NCBI RefSeq assembly: GCF_017312365.1
Contig: NZ_BLJI01000035.1
Location: 1 to 44,259, forward strand
Reading direction: 5' to 3'
DNA length: 44,259 bases
From: Chroococcus sp. FPU101
Lineage (GTDB): Bacteria; Cyanobacteriota; Cyanobacteriia; Cyanobacteriales; Microcystaceae
The first letter of the stretch is position 1. Every line of letters starts with the position of its first letter. Both the position numbers and the translations under genes were made by a program. Positions 33,020 to 41,927 of this stretch are shown here, in pieces. The notes beneath the pieces were generated by a model. It was not told the DNA's origin, ran no database searches, and was given only the letters and a program-made list of their open reading frames with translations.

Positions 33020-34231
33020 ATGACTACAGCACCCTTAAGCTGGACAGAATTACAAGCTCTGACAGACTTTCAAATCGATACCATCAACGGCAATACGAAC
33101 GCTCAAGCTCAACTGCGCCTTTTCAATCGCCCAGAATCTGAAGTGCGGGTGACACTGTACCGTGATAACCATGCTTGGTGTCCCTACTGCCAGAAAGTCT
33201 GGCTCTGGCTAGAAGAAAAACAGATACCCTACCGTATCGAAAAAGTCACCATGTTTTGCTATGGGGAGAAAGAAAGCTGGTACAAGCGCAAAGTGCCATC
33301 GGGGATGTTGCCAGCACTGGAGTTAAATGGACGCATCATTACAGAGAGCGATGACATTTTAATCGCCTTAGAACGGGTCTTTAAACCCTTGAGTAGGTCG
33401 ATGGAAGACCCTAATGTGATTCCTTTGCGGCGACTGGAACGGTTGTTATTTCGAGCTTGGTGTTCTTGGCTCTGTTACCCTCCGCGTTCAAACCGAGAAG
33501 AACAGTATAACCGAGAACAATTCACAGCAGTTGTCGCCAAGGTTGAAGAGGCTTTAGCTAGTACCTCTGGGCCATACTTTCTTTCGGAGTTTGGAATCGT
33601 CGATGTGATCTTTACACCTTATGTTGAGCGCATGAATGCCAGCCTTTTCTACTATAAAGGATACTCATTACGAGAAGAAAATCCTTACTTATCGGCATGG
33701 TTTGACGCGATGGAAAGCCGACTTACCTATCGAGGCACTCAAAGCGACTTCCACACCCATGCTCATGATTTGCCGCCTCAGATGGGAGGCTGTTGGGAAA
33801 ACGGCGAACCCCAGATGCTTCTCAACAAGGCACGGGTAGATAATGGCTCTTGGTTTGGATTGCCCGATGTGACTTATCCAGAACCCGAAACCTCAAGATC
33901 TGAAGCACTTTCTCGCGTGATCAAGCACCGCGCTAACATAATTAAAGTTAATCCTGCTGATGATCGCTTGTTTGATGAAGCCTTGCGCTGTTCTTTAACT
34001 CATTTGATGACAGGAGCCGTCTGTATCCCTCCGTTGGGATCTGATTCTGCCTTACGCTATTTGCGCGATCGCATTAATGTGCCACGAGATATGTCCATTT
34101 ATGCGGCTAAACGACTTAGAGAATCTTTGGAATTTACGGCTGCTTTGGTTGGCGATCGCCAAGGAATACCTATACCTGTACCGCATCGGCGAGATCAAGA
34201 TCCTGCTAACTTTGCCGTCAATAAACTTTAA
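33020..34231 (+). CDS. Glutathione S-transferase family protein (403 aa)
   Basis: A 403-aa protein with a thioredoxin-like GST N-terminal domain ([28 protein letters not shown], with CPYC at about 54-57, [15 protein letters not shown]), a helical GST C-terminal domain (about 130-240) and a further C-terminal extension of about 150 residues that recurs in cyanobacterial and plant homologues. Two 60-base samples of the gene are 48-50% GC, against about 37% in the neighbouring epimerase gene, and its codons differ accordingly. This suggests acquisition from a different genome or special codon selection. Confidence 0.88.
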   Translation: MTTAPLSWTELQALTDFQIDTINGNTNAQAQLRLFNRPESEVRVTLYRDNHAWCPYCQKVWLWLEEKQIPYRIEKVTMFCYGEKESWYKRKVPSGMLPALELNGRIITESDDILIALERVFKPLSRSMEDPNVIPLRRLERLLFRAWCSWLCYPPRSNREEQYNREQFTAVVAKVEEALASTSGPYFLSEFGIVDVIFTPYVERMNASLFYYKGYSLREENPYLSAWFDAMESRLTYRGTQSDFHTHAHDLPPQMGGCWENGEPQMLLNKARVDNGSWFGLPDVTYPEPETSRSEALSRVIKHRANIIKVNPADDRLFDEALRCSLTHLMTGAVCIPPLGSDSALRYLRDRINVPRDMSIYAAKRLRESLEFTAALVGDRQGIPIPVPHRRDQDPANFAVNKL

Positions 34232-34270
34232 AAAAATGCTCGTGATCAAGATGTAGTAGGAATTTTTAAG

Positions 34271-34428
34271 TTAGATAAGGCTTTTTGGTCGGAGTACAAC
34301 TGTTATTGATTTGAAAACTACTTTAGATTAGGACAAATTTCTGGAGATTGAGTTGGTTTATCTGACCAAATTGACCATTGTTTCGGATTTATGACTAAAT
34401 GTTTTGAGTCTTTCCTTAAGCTTTTCAT
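34271..34428 (-). pseudogene. Possible small frameshifted gene behind aroA
   Basis: From ATG at 34428, 14 bases after the aroA stop, the frame reads MKSLRKDSKHLVINPKQW, SIWSDKPTQSPEICPNLK, then a TAG at 34318-34320. In the next frame the text continues sensibly as VVFKSITVVLRPKSLI and stops at 34271. Adding one base near 34320 would give a 52-aa protein. The residue composition looks protein-like, but I know no family for it. Low confidence. Confidence 0.25.
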
Positions 34429-34442
34429 TCATTAATATTATT

Positions 34443-35792
34443 TTACTCACCACACACTTGTTGTAACGTACTGACGAAAGTTGGATAAGAAATCCCTGCG
34501 GCTTCGGCACGATGGATAATAGTAGAGTGCTTGGCGTTTAAAGCAGCGATCGCTAAACTCATAGCTATACGATGATCTGTAAAACTATCCACTTCTGTAC
34601 CCGTTAAACCTGTTCCCCCTGTAATCTCTAACCCATCGGATAATTCTGTGATATTTGCACCCATTTTATTTAACGCGGATGCCATTACTGCAAGTCGATC
34701 ACTTTCTTTGACTCTTAACTCTGCTGCATCTTTTATAATAGTCGTTCCTTGTGCAAAAGTCGCCGCTACTGCAATAATCGGAATCTCATCGATTAAACGC
34801 GGAATAATATCCCCTTCAATGGTACAAGCTTTAAGATGACTATGTTTCACCCGTAAATCTGTGACAGGTTCCCCAGTAACAATACGTTCATTTTCTAGGG
34901 TAATATCTGCGCCCATTGCTTGCATCACTTCTAATATTCCAGTACGAGTCGGGTTAATGCCAACATTTTCGATGAGTAAATTAGAGTCAGGTACAATAGC
35001 CGCAGCCACCATCCAAAACGTAGCAGAACTAATATCCCCAGGAACGATTACAGTTTGCCCTTTTAGGGTAGGATGTCCCATAATTGAAACACTATTCGTA
35101 TCTGGATCGACATCAATTTTAGCCCCAAATGCCTGTAACATTCGCTCACTATGATCTCTCGACAATGCAGGTTCTGTAACTTTTGTCAAGCCTTCTGTCA
35201 TTAATCCTGCTAAGAGAATACAAGATTTAACCTGTGCTGAAGCAATAGGAGAATAGTAATGTATCGGTTTTAAAGCTTGTCCCTGTATAGCTAGTGGTGC
35301 AAGTGTATTATTTTTTCTGCCCCAAATTTGCGCTCCCATTTCCTGTAAAGGTTTGACAACGCGAGACATGGGACGCGAACATAAAGAATGATCCCCTGTG
35401 ACAGTGAAAAAACGATCCCGATGAGAAGCGAGTAACCCTAACATTAATCTGAGGGTTGTACCTGAATTGCCTGCATTTAATACTTCAGTTGGTTCCGTGA
35501 GGTTTCCTAAACCATTACCTTTTACTGTAACGCGATCGCTATTGAGTTCCGATATTTCCACACCCATCGCTTGAAAACAACTTGCAGTGCTACGAGGATC
35601 TTCACCGAGTAATAACCCGTGAATAATTGTTTCACCCTCAGAAATTGCCCCTAACATCAAAGAACGATGAGAAATAGATTTATCTCCTGGGATAGTAATT
35701 TTTCCCTGTAGCGATAAACCTGACGCAGGGGGTGTAATGACTAAATCTTGATGTTGTTCGAGGGTTTGCAGGTTAATGATGGGAGAAGACAT
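34443..35792 (-). CDS. aroA: 3-phosphoshikimate 1-carboxyvinyltransferase (EPSP synthase)
   Basis: A 449-aa enzyme that condenses shikimate-3-phosphate with phosphoenolpyruvate in the aromatic amino-acid pathway. Motifs present are [15 protein letters not shown] (about 36-50), [24 protein letters not shown] and RVKESDRLA. The NAGNSGTT form, in place of NAGTAMRP, indicates the class II type, which occurs in some bacteria. The C-terminus AGISYPTF is intact. Confidence 0.96.
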   Translation of the reverse strand: MSSPIINLQTLEQHQDLVITPPASGLSLQGKITIPGDKSISHRSLMLGAISEGETIIHGLLLGEDPRSTASCFQAMGVEISELNSDRVTVKGNGLGNLTEPTEVLNAGNSGTTLRLMLGLLASHRDRFFTVTGDHSLCSRPMSRVVKPLQEMGAQIWGRKNNTLAPLAIQGQALKPIHYYSPIASAQVKSCILLAGLMTEGLTKVTEPALSRDHSERMLQAFGAKIDVDPDTNSVSIMGHPTLKGQTVIVPGDISSATFWMVAAAIVPDSNLLIENVGINPTRTGILEVMQAMGADITLENERIVTGEPVTDLRVKHSHLKACTIEGDIIPRLIDEIPIIAVAATFAQGTTIIKDAAELRVKESDRLAVMASALNKMGANITELSDGLEITGGTGLTGTEVDSFTDHRIAMSLAIAALNAKHSTIIHRAEAAGISYPTFVSTLQQVCGE

Positions 35793-36004
35793 AGAGCGTT
35801 ATAGGTATTCAAACATTCGTCATTATCCCATTTTCGCGTTGTTCTAGAAATGACCATTATTTTGAAATCTGATAAAAAGCTGAAATAAAAATGAATAGCA
35901 ATTCATCAAACCATTATCTAACCTTTAGGAACCACTCAGTGGCTTTTCAGGCGTGTCAGTCATCTTAGTAAGTATAGAAAATTACATCAGAAGAGGATAA
36001 GATT

Positions 36005-36346
36005 ATGCAACGTCTAATACTTACTAGCTTATCTGTTTTATTAATTTCTACCTTACAAACACCTTCTGTTAAAGCCGAAATGACAGCATACAAACAGAAA
36101 ATGAGTACTACGATTACAGAAGTATTACCGTTTAATTTGGTTTATTTGGGTTATCAGGGTTATTTTACCAATCAAGGTATACCGAGTAATGGTGCTTTTG
36201 TTGCGGGTATTCACTCAGGGCGAGTTGATGCAATGAAGTTAGTACAAGTTGCAATTGAACGGGGTAGACTGTCACCTGAAACCATTAATGATCAAGGTTA
36301 TCTTAATGCGGTCGAAACTCAATTGCAGAATTTCAATGAGAATTAA
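36005..36346 (+). CDS. Small secreted hypothetical protein (113 aa)
   Basis: A 113-aa protein with a signal peptide (basic MQRL, hydrophobic LTSLSVLLISTL, cut probably after VKA at about residue 24). The mature part has LPFNLVYLGYQGYFTNQGIPSNGAF and a C-terminal helix with RGRLSPETINDQGYLNAVE. No cysteines or lipobox, so it is probably periplasmic. SD AGAGGAT is well placed before ATG. The pattern is like small cyanobacterial periplasmic proteins of unknown function. Confidence 0.75.
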   Translation: MQRLILTSLSVLLISTLQTPSVKAEMTAYKQKMSTTITEVLPFNLVYLGYQGYFTNQGIPSNGAFVAGIHSGRVDAMKLVQVAIERGRLSPETINDQGYLNAVETQLQNFNEN

Positions 36347-36365
36347 AAGAAATTTTGATCAATTA

Positions 36366-36429
36366 GTAGGGGCTTGGAAACCAAGTCCCTAAACCATAAA
36401 ATTAATAGGATTTGGATACCCACCCCTAC
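36366..36429. repeat. Dispersed palindrome, family B, copy 2, with outer inverted repeat
   Basis: Core TAGGGGCTTGG/CCAAGTCCCTA around loop AAA (36367-36391, one unpaired position), within outer arms GTAGGGG (36366-36372) and CCCCTAC (36423-36429). It lies between the convergent 113-aa gene and guaB3 and could act as a two-way terminator. Its core matches the copy at 28594. Confidence 0.75.
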
Positions 36430-36432
36430 AAT

Positions 36433-37596
36433 TTATTTACCCATGCCTAACTGTTGGGCTTTTTGATAGACTTTGCCTTCAGTTAATAAAGATGGTGCAA
36501 TGACTACCTCTATTTGCTGCATTTCCTTAATATTTTTTGCGCCCAAAGTTCCCATACTGGTTTTGAGTGCGCCGAGTAGGTTATGAGTCCCATCATCTAA
36601 TTTAGCAGGCCCTGTGAGGATTTCTTTAATGGTTCCCGTTGTACCGACACTAATGCGGGTTCCTCTGGGTAAAACAGGACTAGGGGTAGCCATTCCCCAA
36701 TGATAACCTCTTCCAGGAGCTTCGGATGCACGAGCGATCGGAGATCCAATCATTACCGCATCGGCACCACAGGCGATACATTTACAGATATCTCCTCCTG
36801 TAATAATGCCACCATCGGCAATGACAGGAACATATTTACCCGTTTCTCGATAATAATCTTCTCTAGCGGCGGTACAGTCAGCTACGGCAGTCGCTTGAGG
36901 TACACCAACCCCTAGCACACCACGAGATGTACAAGCGGCACCAGGGCCAATTCCGACTAAAACTGCTGCAGCACCCGCTTTCATCAGGTTTAAAGCCACT
37001 TCATAGGTAACACAATTTCCCAAAACAACGGGAATCGGCATTTCTTGGCACAATTGTACTAAATCTAGTGGGGTGATCGACTCAGGAGATAAATGCGCGG
37101 TAGAAACCACTGTTCCTTGTACAAATAAAATATCTGCTCCTGCTTCGGCGACTATCTTGCCAAATTTAGCCGCACCGACTGGAGTTAAACTAACCGCAGC
37201 AATACCACCTTTTTCTTTAACTTCTTGAATACGTTTTTGAATGAGTTCGGGTTTGATGGGTACGGCGTAAAGTTCTTGCATTAACCCAACAAATTCAGTT
37301 TTACTGACCCCTGCAATGCGATCAAGAATCGGATTAGGATCATCATAACGGGTCTGAATGCCTTCTAGGTTAATGACTCCCATTGCTCCTAATTCTGACA
37401 GAAGTACCGCCATTTTCGTATCGACAACACCATCCATCGCACTCGCAATAATGGGTATTTCTCTGTCAATACCACCAATTGTCCAACGAGTATCGGCTAA
37501 ACTCGGATCAAGAGTCCGCGCTCCTGGGACTAATGCAATTTCATCTATTCCATATGCTCGACGAGCCGTTTTATTACGCCCTATTGTTATATCCAC
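36433..37596 (-). CDS. guaB3: GuaB3 family IMP dehydrogenase-related protein
   Basis: A 387-aa TIM-barrel protein of the IMP dehydrogenase/GMP reductase superfamily. Motifs are KTARRAYGIDEIALVPGARTLD, ASAMDGVV, GIGPGAACTSR with the catalytic-position Cys222, and GADAVMIGSPIAR. It lacks the CBS domains of typical GuaB, which is normal for GuaB3. The family is found in cyanobacteria and actinobacteria, and a guanine-nucleotide role is likely; whether it is the main IMP dehydrogenase here cannot be told. Its leader region holds a family A palindrome. Confidence 0.95.
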   Translation of the reverse strand: MDITIGRNKTARRAYGIDEIALVPGARTLDPSLADTRWTIGGIDREIPIIASAMDGVVDTKMAVLLSELGAMGVINLEGIQTRYDDPNPILDRIAGVSKTEFVGLMQELYAVPIKPELIQKRIQEVKEKGGIAAVSLTPVGAAKFGKIVAEAGADILFVQGTVVSTAHLSPESITPLDLVQLCQEMPIPVVLGNCVTYEVALNLMKAGAAAVLVGIGPGAACTSRGVLGVGVPQATAVADCTAAREDYYRETGKYVPVIADGGIITGGDICKCIACGADAVMIGSPIARASEAPGRGYHWGMATPSPVLPRGTRISVGTTGTIKEILTGPAKLDDGTHNLLGALKTSMGTLGAKNIKEMQQIEVVIAPSLLTEGKVYQKAQQLGMGK

Positions 37597-37683
37597 AGTT
37601 ACCCGTTCCCAAAAAAAACTGTTTGTCTAGCCTATCAAATTAGGATTGCTTATTTAAAATAGTCTAGCCCATTTTTTGCCCTC

Positions 37684-37711
37684 GTAGAGACGTGACATAT
37701 CGCGTCTGTAC
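37684..37711. repeat. Dispersed palindrome, family A, copy 4
   Basis: 28 bp with arms GTAGAGACG and CGTCTGTAC (one arm mismatch) and centre CATATC-like. Unlike the other copies it lies between two divergent genes (guaB3 and the NnrU-like gene), where a terminator would not be useful, which argues for a mobile origin and not only a terminator role. Confidence 0.8.
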
Positions 37712-37778
37712 AAAACATATCGCATCAAAATCTAAGATAAGATAGGATTTGGTAAAAAATGTAAAGATTGGCGATCGC

Positions 37779-38486
37779 ATGGGAATTTGGACAACTAGCC
37801 ATTGGGTGATGCTAGGGCTGTTATTTTTATTTGCTTTAGTACATAGTGGTTTGGCTGCTTTGCGAATGTGGGCAGAAACGAAAATCGGGGTGAGATTGTA
37901 TCGAGTTTTTTTTGCTTTATGTAGTCTTTCTCTAGCAGTTGTTTTAATTGTTTATTTTTTCAATCACCGCTATGATGGTTTAATCTTATGGAATGCACAA
38001 AACGTTTATGGTGTCAAGTCTTTTGTATGGATTCTTTCAGCCATTTCTTTTTTGTTCCTCTATCCCGCTACTTTTAATTTACTAGAAGTAGCCGCAGTCG
38101 CTAAACCTCAAGTCCATTTGTATGAAAGTGGGATCATTCGTATTACTCGTCATCCACAAATGGTCGGTCAAGTGATCTGGTGTATCGCTCATACCCTTTG
38201 GCTTGGAACAAGTTTTACTTTACTCACTTCTATTGGACTGATTGCTCATCATCTGTTTGCGGTGTGGCATGGCGATCATCGTTTAGAAAAACGTTATGGT
38301 GATGCTTTTCTCAAGGTCAAAGAACGCACTTCAGTTATACCTTTTTTGGCTATTCTCGATGGTCGCCAAAAACTTAAGCTAGAAGAATTTTTACGCCCTG
38401 CTTATCTAGGAGTTGCAGGCTTTGTTTTATTATTCTGGTGGGGTCATCCTTGGTTAATGCAGGTCACCTCTAGAGTCCCTTGGTAA
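37779..38486 (+). CDS. NnrU/Z-ISO-like membrane protein
   Basis: A 235-aa integral membrane protein with about six hydrophobic segments. The stretch GIIRITRHPQMVGQVIWCIAHTLWLGT with the following LIAHHLFAVWHGDHRLEKRYGD matches the NnrU family, whose plant member Z-ISO isomerises 9,15,9'-tri-cis-zeta-carotene in carotenoid synthesis; the histidines in RHPQ and HGDHR are those expected to hold haem. The exact role in cyanobacteria is less certain. ATG at 37779 is preferred; a TTG at 37749 would add ten residues. Confidence 0.78.
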   Translation: MGIWTTSHWVMLGLLFLFALVHSGLAALRMWAETKIGVRLYRVFFALCSLSLAVVLIVYFFNHRYDGLILWNAQNVYGVKSFVWILSAISFLFLYPATFNLLEVAAVAKPQVHLYESGIIRITRHPQMVGQVIWCIAHTLWLGTSFTLLTSIGLIAHHLFAVWHGDHRLEKRYGDAFLKVKERTSVIPFLAILDGRQKLKLEEFLRPAYLGVAGFVLLFWWGHPWLMQVTSRVPW

Positions 38487-38533
38487 AGAAATAAAAGTAT
38501 GATGCCTTAGCGAAGTTTCTAGCTCGTTTTTAT

Positions 38534-38728
38534 TTATTCTAACTTTTGTTTAATTAAAATTTCAACATCCTGAATCTCAGTATTTGAGTTTGGAATATCA
38601 AAAGTTTCTGGAGATGCTTCAGCGCTAAAACGGTCAACAAAAGCATGAAAGGCAGTCTTATCGTCAGGATGCGCTATGACATAAGCTCTTAACTCACCTT
38701 TTGTCATTGGACTAAAGTCAGGCTTCAT
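38534..38728 (-). CDS. DUF6887-type small protein (64 aa)
   Basis: A 64-aa soluble protein: MKPDFSPMTKGELRAYVIAHPDDKTAFHAFVDRF, followed by an acidic tail ending ILIKQKLE. The first part (MT..EL..Y...H.DD..AF..F.DR) is typical of a small family spread through cyanobacteria. ATG at 38728 overlaps the stop of the upstream gene as TAATG, and a strong ribosome site (TGGAGG) lies in that gene, so translation is coupled. The paired arrangement suggests a functional unit, perhaps toxin-antitoxin-like, but no activity is known to me. Confidence 0.8.
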   Translation of the reverse strand: MKPDFSPMTKGELRAYVIAHPDDKTAFHAFVDRFSAEASPETFDIPNSNTEIQDVEILIKQKLE

Positions 38729-38901
38729 TATAAGAACCTCCAAAGACCATGGCGATAAATTTCTATCTCTATGTTATCTCCAGCAATAAGAAATAAGTTG
38801 CCTGTACGTTCATCAAGACGGACAACAAAAATAGGGGTAAAGGTATTGATCAGAGATTGACACAGTATTACGCATCTGATACTTTGTTCGGCAGTTGGCA
38901 A
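38728..38901 (-). CDS. DUF6888-type small protein (57 aa), TTG start
   Basis: A 57-aa frame beginning with TTG at 38901: MPTAEQSIRCVILCQSLI, then FTPIFVVRLDERTGNLFLIAGDNIEIEIYRHGLWRFL. The region VVR.DERTGN.F.IAG.NIE.EI with terminal W-RFL agrees with a cyanobacterial small-protein family that sits directly before DUF6887 genes. An in-frame stop lies shortly upstream, and GAGG is 12 bases before the TTG, so this is the only likely start. It ends by overlapping the next start by one base. Short length and the rare start explain why it is easily missed. Confidence 0.72.
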   Translation of the reverse strand: MPTAEQSIRCVILCQSLINTFTPIFVVRLDERTGNLFLIAGDNIEIEIYRHGLWRFL

Positions 38902-38973
38902 GATTTTTAGACCTCACGACCCTTTAATATTGCATTAGGTTATCAGATAATATGAAGCTTTATCTTTCTCCCT

Positions 38974-40338
38974 CTATTTAATCCAAATGGTTTTGATATT
39001 GACAAATTCGTGAATTCCTTGTATTGCTAATTCACGTCCGTAACCCGATCGCTTGATCCCTCCAAATGGTAAACGTGGATCAGACTTGACTAAACCATTA
39101 ATAAATACTGAACCTGCTTCAATTTCATTGATCAGTCTTTCTTGTTCTTTAGAATTATTTGTCCAAACACTCGAACCCAAGCCAAAAGGACTATCATTCG
39201 CTAGGGTGATCGCTTCATCAATATTTTTCACGCGAAATAGTAGCGCGACTGGCCCGAAAAATTCATCTTTTTCCCCTGGTGAACCTTTTGGAATATCCGT
39301 CAAAATAGTTGGTAAATAAAAATTACCCTGACTCTCTAATTTTTTACCACCGACTAATACTTTACCGCCCATTGCTACGGTTTTTTGAACTTGTTCGTCG
39401 ATATCACTTAAAATAGAGGATGTCGCTAGTGGCCCAACATCAATAGTTTCATCCATTGGATGACCTACTTTTAAATATTGGAACTTTTGTACTAATAATT
39501 TTTCAAACTGATCAGCAATAGCATCAACTACAATAAACCGTTTTGCTGCAATACAAGATTGTCCATTATTAAGCATTCTAGAAGTAACTGCGGTGGTTGC
39601 TGCGGTTTCGACATCGGCACTTTCTAGAACAATAAACGGATCACTTCCCCCTAATTCCAAGACGACTTTTTTGATTTGTTTTCCAGCATTAGAAGCTAGA
39701 CTTATTCCTGCAGGTTCACTCCCTGTTAGTGTAGCTGCTTTAACGCGATCATCATTAATAATATTTTCGACTTGAGACGCACCAATAAGCAAGGTTTGGA
39801 AGACTCCATCGGGAAAACCTGCCTCAGTTAAAATGGCTTCTATGGCTAAAGCGCATTGTGGTACATTAGAAGCGTGTTTGAGTAGTCCGACATTTCCTGC
39901 GGTGAGAGTAGGTGCAACAAAACGAAAAACTTGCCATAAAGGAAAATTCCAAGGCATGACCGCTAGAATAATTCCAAGGGGTTCATAACGAACAAAACTC
40001 AAACTCGCGTCGGTGGTAACTAGAACATCTTTAAGGAAGTCTGCACCATTTTCGGCATAATAACGACAAACGAGGGCGCATTTTTGGACTTCTGCGATCG
40101 CGCTTTTAATCGTTTTCCCCATTTCTAGGGTCATGGTTTCCCCTAGTTTAACCTGATCTCGTTCTAGAATATCGGCGGCAGTATTAAGCCATTCACTGCG
40201 TTGACTAAAAGAGGTTTGACGATAACTTAAAAAAGCCGTCTGAGCAATAGTTAATTTAGCTTCAATTTCTTCTGTACTTAAAGGTTCAAACGTTTTAACC
40301 GTTTCTCCAGTTGCGGGGTTAATTGTGGCGATACCCAT
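38974..40338 (-). CDS. gabD: NAD(P)-dependent succinate-semialdehyde dehydrogenase
   Basis: A 454-aa aldehyde dehydrogenase. It has PWNFPLWQ, VVLELGGSDPF with catalytic Glu228, and NNGQSCIAAKRF with nucleophile Cys262, then FGGIKRSGYGRE. Length and sequence fit the cyanobacterial enzyme that oxidises succinic semialdehyde to succinate, closing the modified TCA cycle with 2-oxoglutarate decarboxylase. It stands alone on the minus strand between the DUF6888 pair and dusA. Cofactor preference is not read from the sequence. Confidence 0.9.
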   Translation of the reverse strand: MGIATINPATGETVKTFEPLSTEEIEAKLTIAQTAFLSYRQTSFSQRSEWLNTAADILERDQVKLGETMTLEMGKTIKSAIAEVQKCALVCRYYAENGADFLKDVLVTTDASLSFVRYEPLGIILAVMPWNFPLWQVFRFVAPTLTAGNVGLLKHASNVPQCALAIEAILTEAGFPDGVFQTLLIGASQVENIINDDRVKAATLTGSEPAGISLASNAGKQIKKVVLELGGSDPFIVLESADVETAATTAVTSRMLNNGQSCIAAKRFIVVDAIADQFEKLLVQKFQYLKVGHPMDETIDVGPLATSSILSDIDEQVQKTVAMGGKVLVGGKKLESQGNFYLPTILTDIPKGSPGEKDEFFGPVALLFRVKNIDEAITLANDSPFGLGSSVWTNNSKEQERLINEIEAGSVFINGLVKSDPRLPFGGIKRSGYGRELAIQGIHEFVNIKTIWIK

Positions 40339-40431
40339 AATCTATATTTACTCCCATGATGATTCTAGTCTAATGCGGTTCCCTAACCCGATTACTATGG
40401 TTGATACAATGCTTAATGTTTCTTCAAATAT

Positions 40432-41412
40432 CTAGACGGGAATTTTTTCTAAAGCTTGAATAATAACCTTGACTCCCGCGTCTTCAAGGTAAGCATTTTC
40501 GCTAATATGACGTTTCCAAGCTTTTGTTCCATTTTGTCTGACAAATACTTGTAATAAATGCCGACTTATGCTATTTAGTTTTAATCCTTTACCCAACCAA
40601 AACTCCAGATAAGGCAACATATTTTCGATCACTTCATGTCGGGTGGGAGGTTGCGTATTTTCCCCATAGATATCTTGATCGACAGTAGCAAACAGATAAG
40701 GATTATCATATGCTTCCCGTCCAATCATCACTGCATCGACTTTTTGTAAGTGTTGTTGAACTTGTTCTAGGGTAGTAATACCGCCATTAATTTCGATAAG
40801 TAAATCAGGAAATTCTGTTTTTAAACGATAGACATCATCGTAACGCAATGGGGGAATTGTTCGATTTTCTTTAGGACTTAAACCTTTTAACCAAGCTTTC
40901 CGCGCATGAACCGTGAACCGACAACAACCTGCATCTGAGACAATCTTAACAAAATTTAACATATCCTCATAGCGATCGCGTTCATCAATTCCGATGCGAT
41001 GTTTAACGGTTACAGGAATCATTACTGCTTTTTGCATTGCTTCAATACATCTAGCAACGGTTTCGGGTTGTGCCATCAAACACGCACCAAAATGTCCATC
41101 TTGTACTCGTGAACTCGGACAACCGACATTTAGATTAATTTCATCATAGCCTAAACCCTCAGCAATTCTGGCACATTCGCCAAGTTCTAAGGGATTATCG
41201 CCACCGAGTTGTAGAGATAAGGGTTTTTCTTCGGGGGAAAAACCGAGTAATTTTGTGCGATCGCCGTGAATAATCGCCGCCGTTGTAATCATTTCGGTGT
41301 AGAGTAAAGTTCGACGGGTGATCTGACGCATCAAATAACGAAAATGACGATCAGTGCGTTCCATCATTGGCGCAACGCTTAAAGGATTCATCGGTGGATT
41401 ATCATAGTTCAT
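40432..41412 (-). CDS. dusA: tRNA-dihydrouridine(20/20a) synthase
   Basis: A 326-aa flavin enzyme that reduces uridine in the D-loop of tRNA. It opens with PLSVAPMMERTDRHFRYL, then QLGGDNPLELGECA, NLNVGCPSSRVQDGHFGACLM with catalytic Cys111, and INGGI...VDAVMIGREAYDNPYLF. The MMERTD and REAYDNPY forms point to the DusA subfamily. Its start is only 14 bases from the divergent 141-aa gene, so the two share a very compact promoter area. Confidence 0.93.
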   Translation of the reverse strand: MNYDNPPMNPLSVAPMMERTDRHFRYLMRQITRRTLLYTEMITTAAIIHGDRTKLLGFSPEEKPLSLQLGGDNPLELGECARIAEGLGYDEINLNVGCPSSRVQDGHFGACLMAQPETVARCIEAMQKAVMIPVTVKHRIGIDERDRYEDMLNFVKIVSDAGCCRFTVHARKAWLKGLSPKENRTIPPLRYDDVYRLKTEFPDLLIEINGGITTLEQVQQHLQKVDAVMIGREAYDNPYLFATVDQDIYGENTQPPTRHEVIENMLPYLEFWLGKGLKLNSISRHLLQVFVRQNGTKAWKRHISENAYLEDAGVKVIIQALEKIPV

Positions 41413-41426
41413 ACACGTTGTAGAAA

Positions 41427-41852
41427 ATGATTATGCTGACTGGGCCTGAATTTTTAACCACTTTTTTGTACTATTTTGTCTGTACTGCACTGATTGTACT
41501 TTTAGTCATTTCTCAGGGTATGGGAATGAGTTTAGATCGCTCTTCCTATGTTATCGGAATGATCGCGGGTTTAGTGGCGGGTTTGTTGGGTGCCTACTTT
41601 AATCGTAGTGTGACGTTTTCGACCTCTTTTAAAGGCAACGCAAAAACCTTTCAAAGAAAATTCCAGAAAACTCTTTCAGAATTAGGGTTTGAGCAAAACG
41701 GACAAATGGAAGACTTTACGATCTATCGTAAATCTCTTTTTGCGGGTCGTGTTTTCGTCAAGACAGAAAAAGATACGGTGACAATTATGAGTCGTTCGAG
41801 TATTGTTAAACGCTTACAGCAAGAGTTAAATCTAAAATCTAACAATTTTTAA
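41427..41852 (+). CDS. Two-span membrane protein of unknown function (141 aa)
   Basis: A 141-aa protein with two membrane segments near the N-terminus (FLTTFLYYFVCTALIVLLVISQGMG and YVIGMIAGLVAGLLGAYFN) and a basic soluble C-terminal domain (about residues 70-141) that looks folded (FQRKFQKTLSELGFEQNG, DTVTIMSRSSIVKRLQQEL). No motif that I recognise. ATG at 41427 is followed two codons later by another ATG. It reads divergently from dusA and ahead of the 125-aa gene. Confidence 0.7.
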   Translation: MIMLTGPEFLTTFLYYFVCTALIVLLVISQGMGMSLDRSSYVIGMIAGLVAGLLGAYFNRSVTFSTSFKGNAKTFQRKFQKTLSELGFEQNGQMEDFTIYRKSLFAGRVFVKTEKDTVTIMSRSSIVKRLQQELNLKSNNF

Positions 41853-41927
41853 AGCCGTTTTAAATCGATGGTCAATAATTGGGAACTCTATCTATAAAAG
41901 AAGTTTTGGACGTTAAAGTTACTCAAT

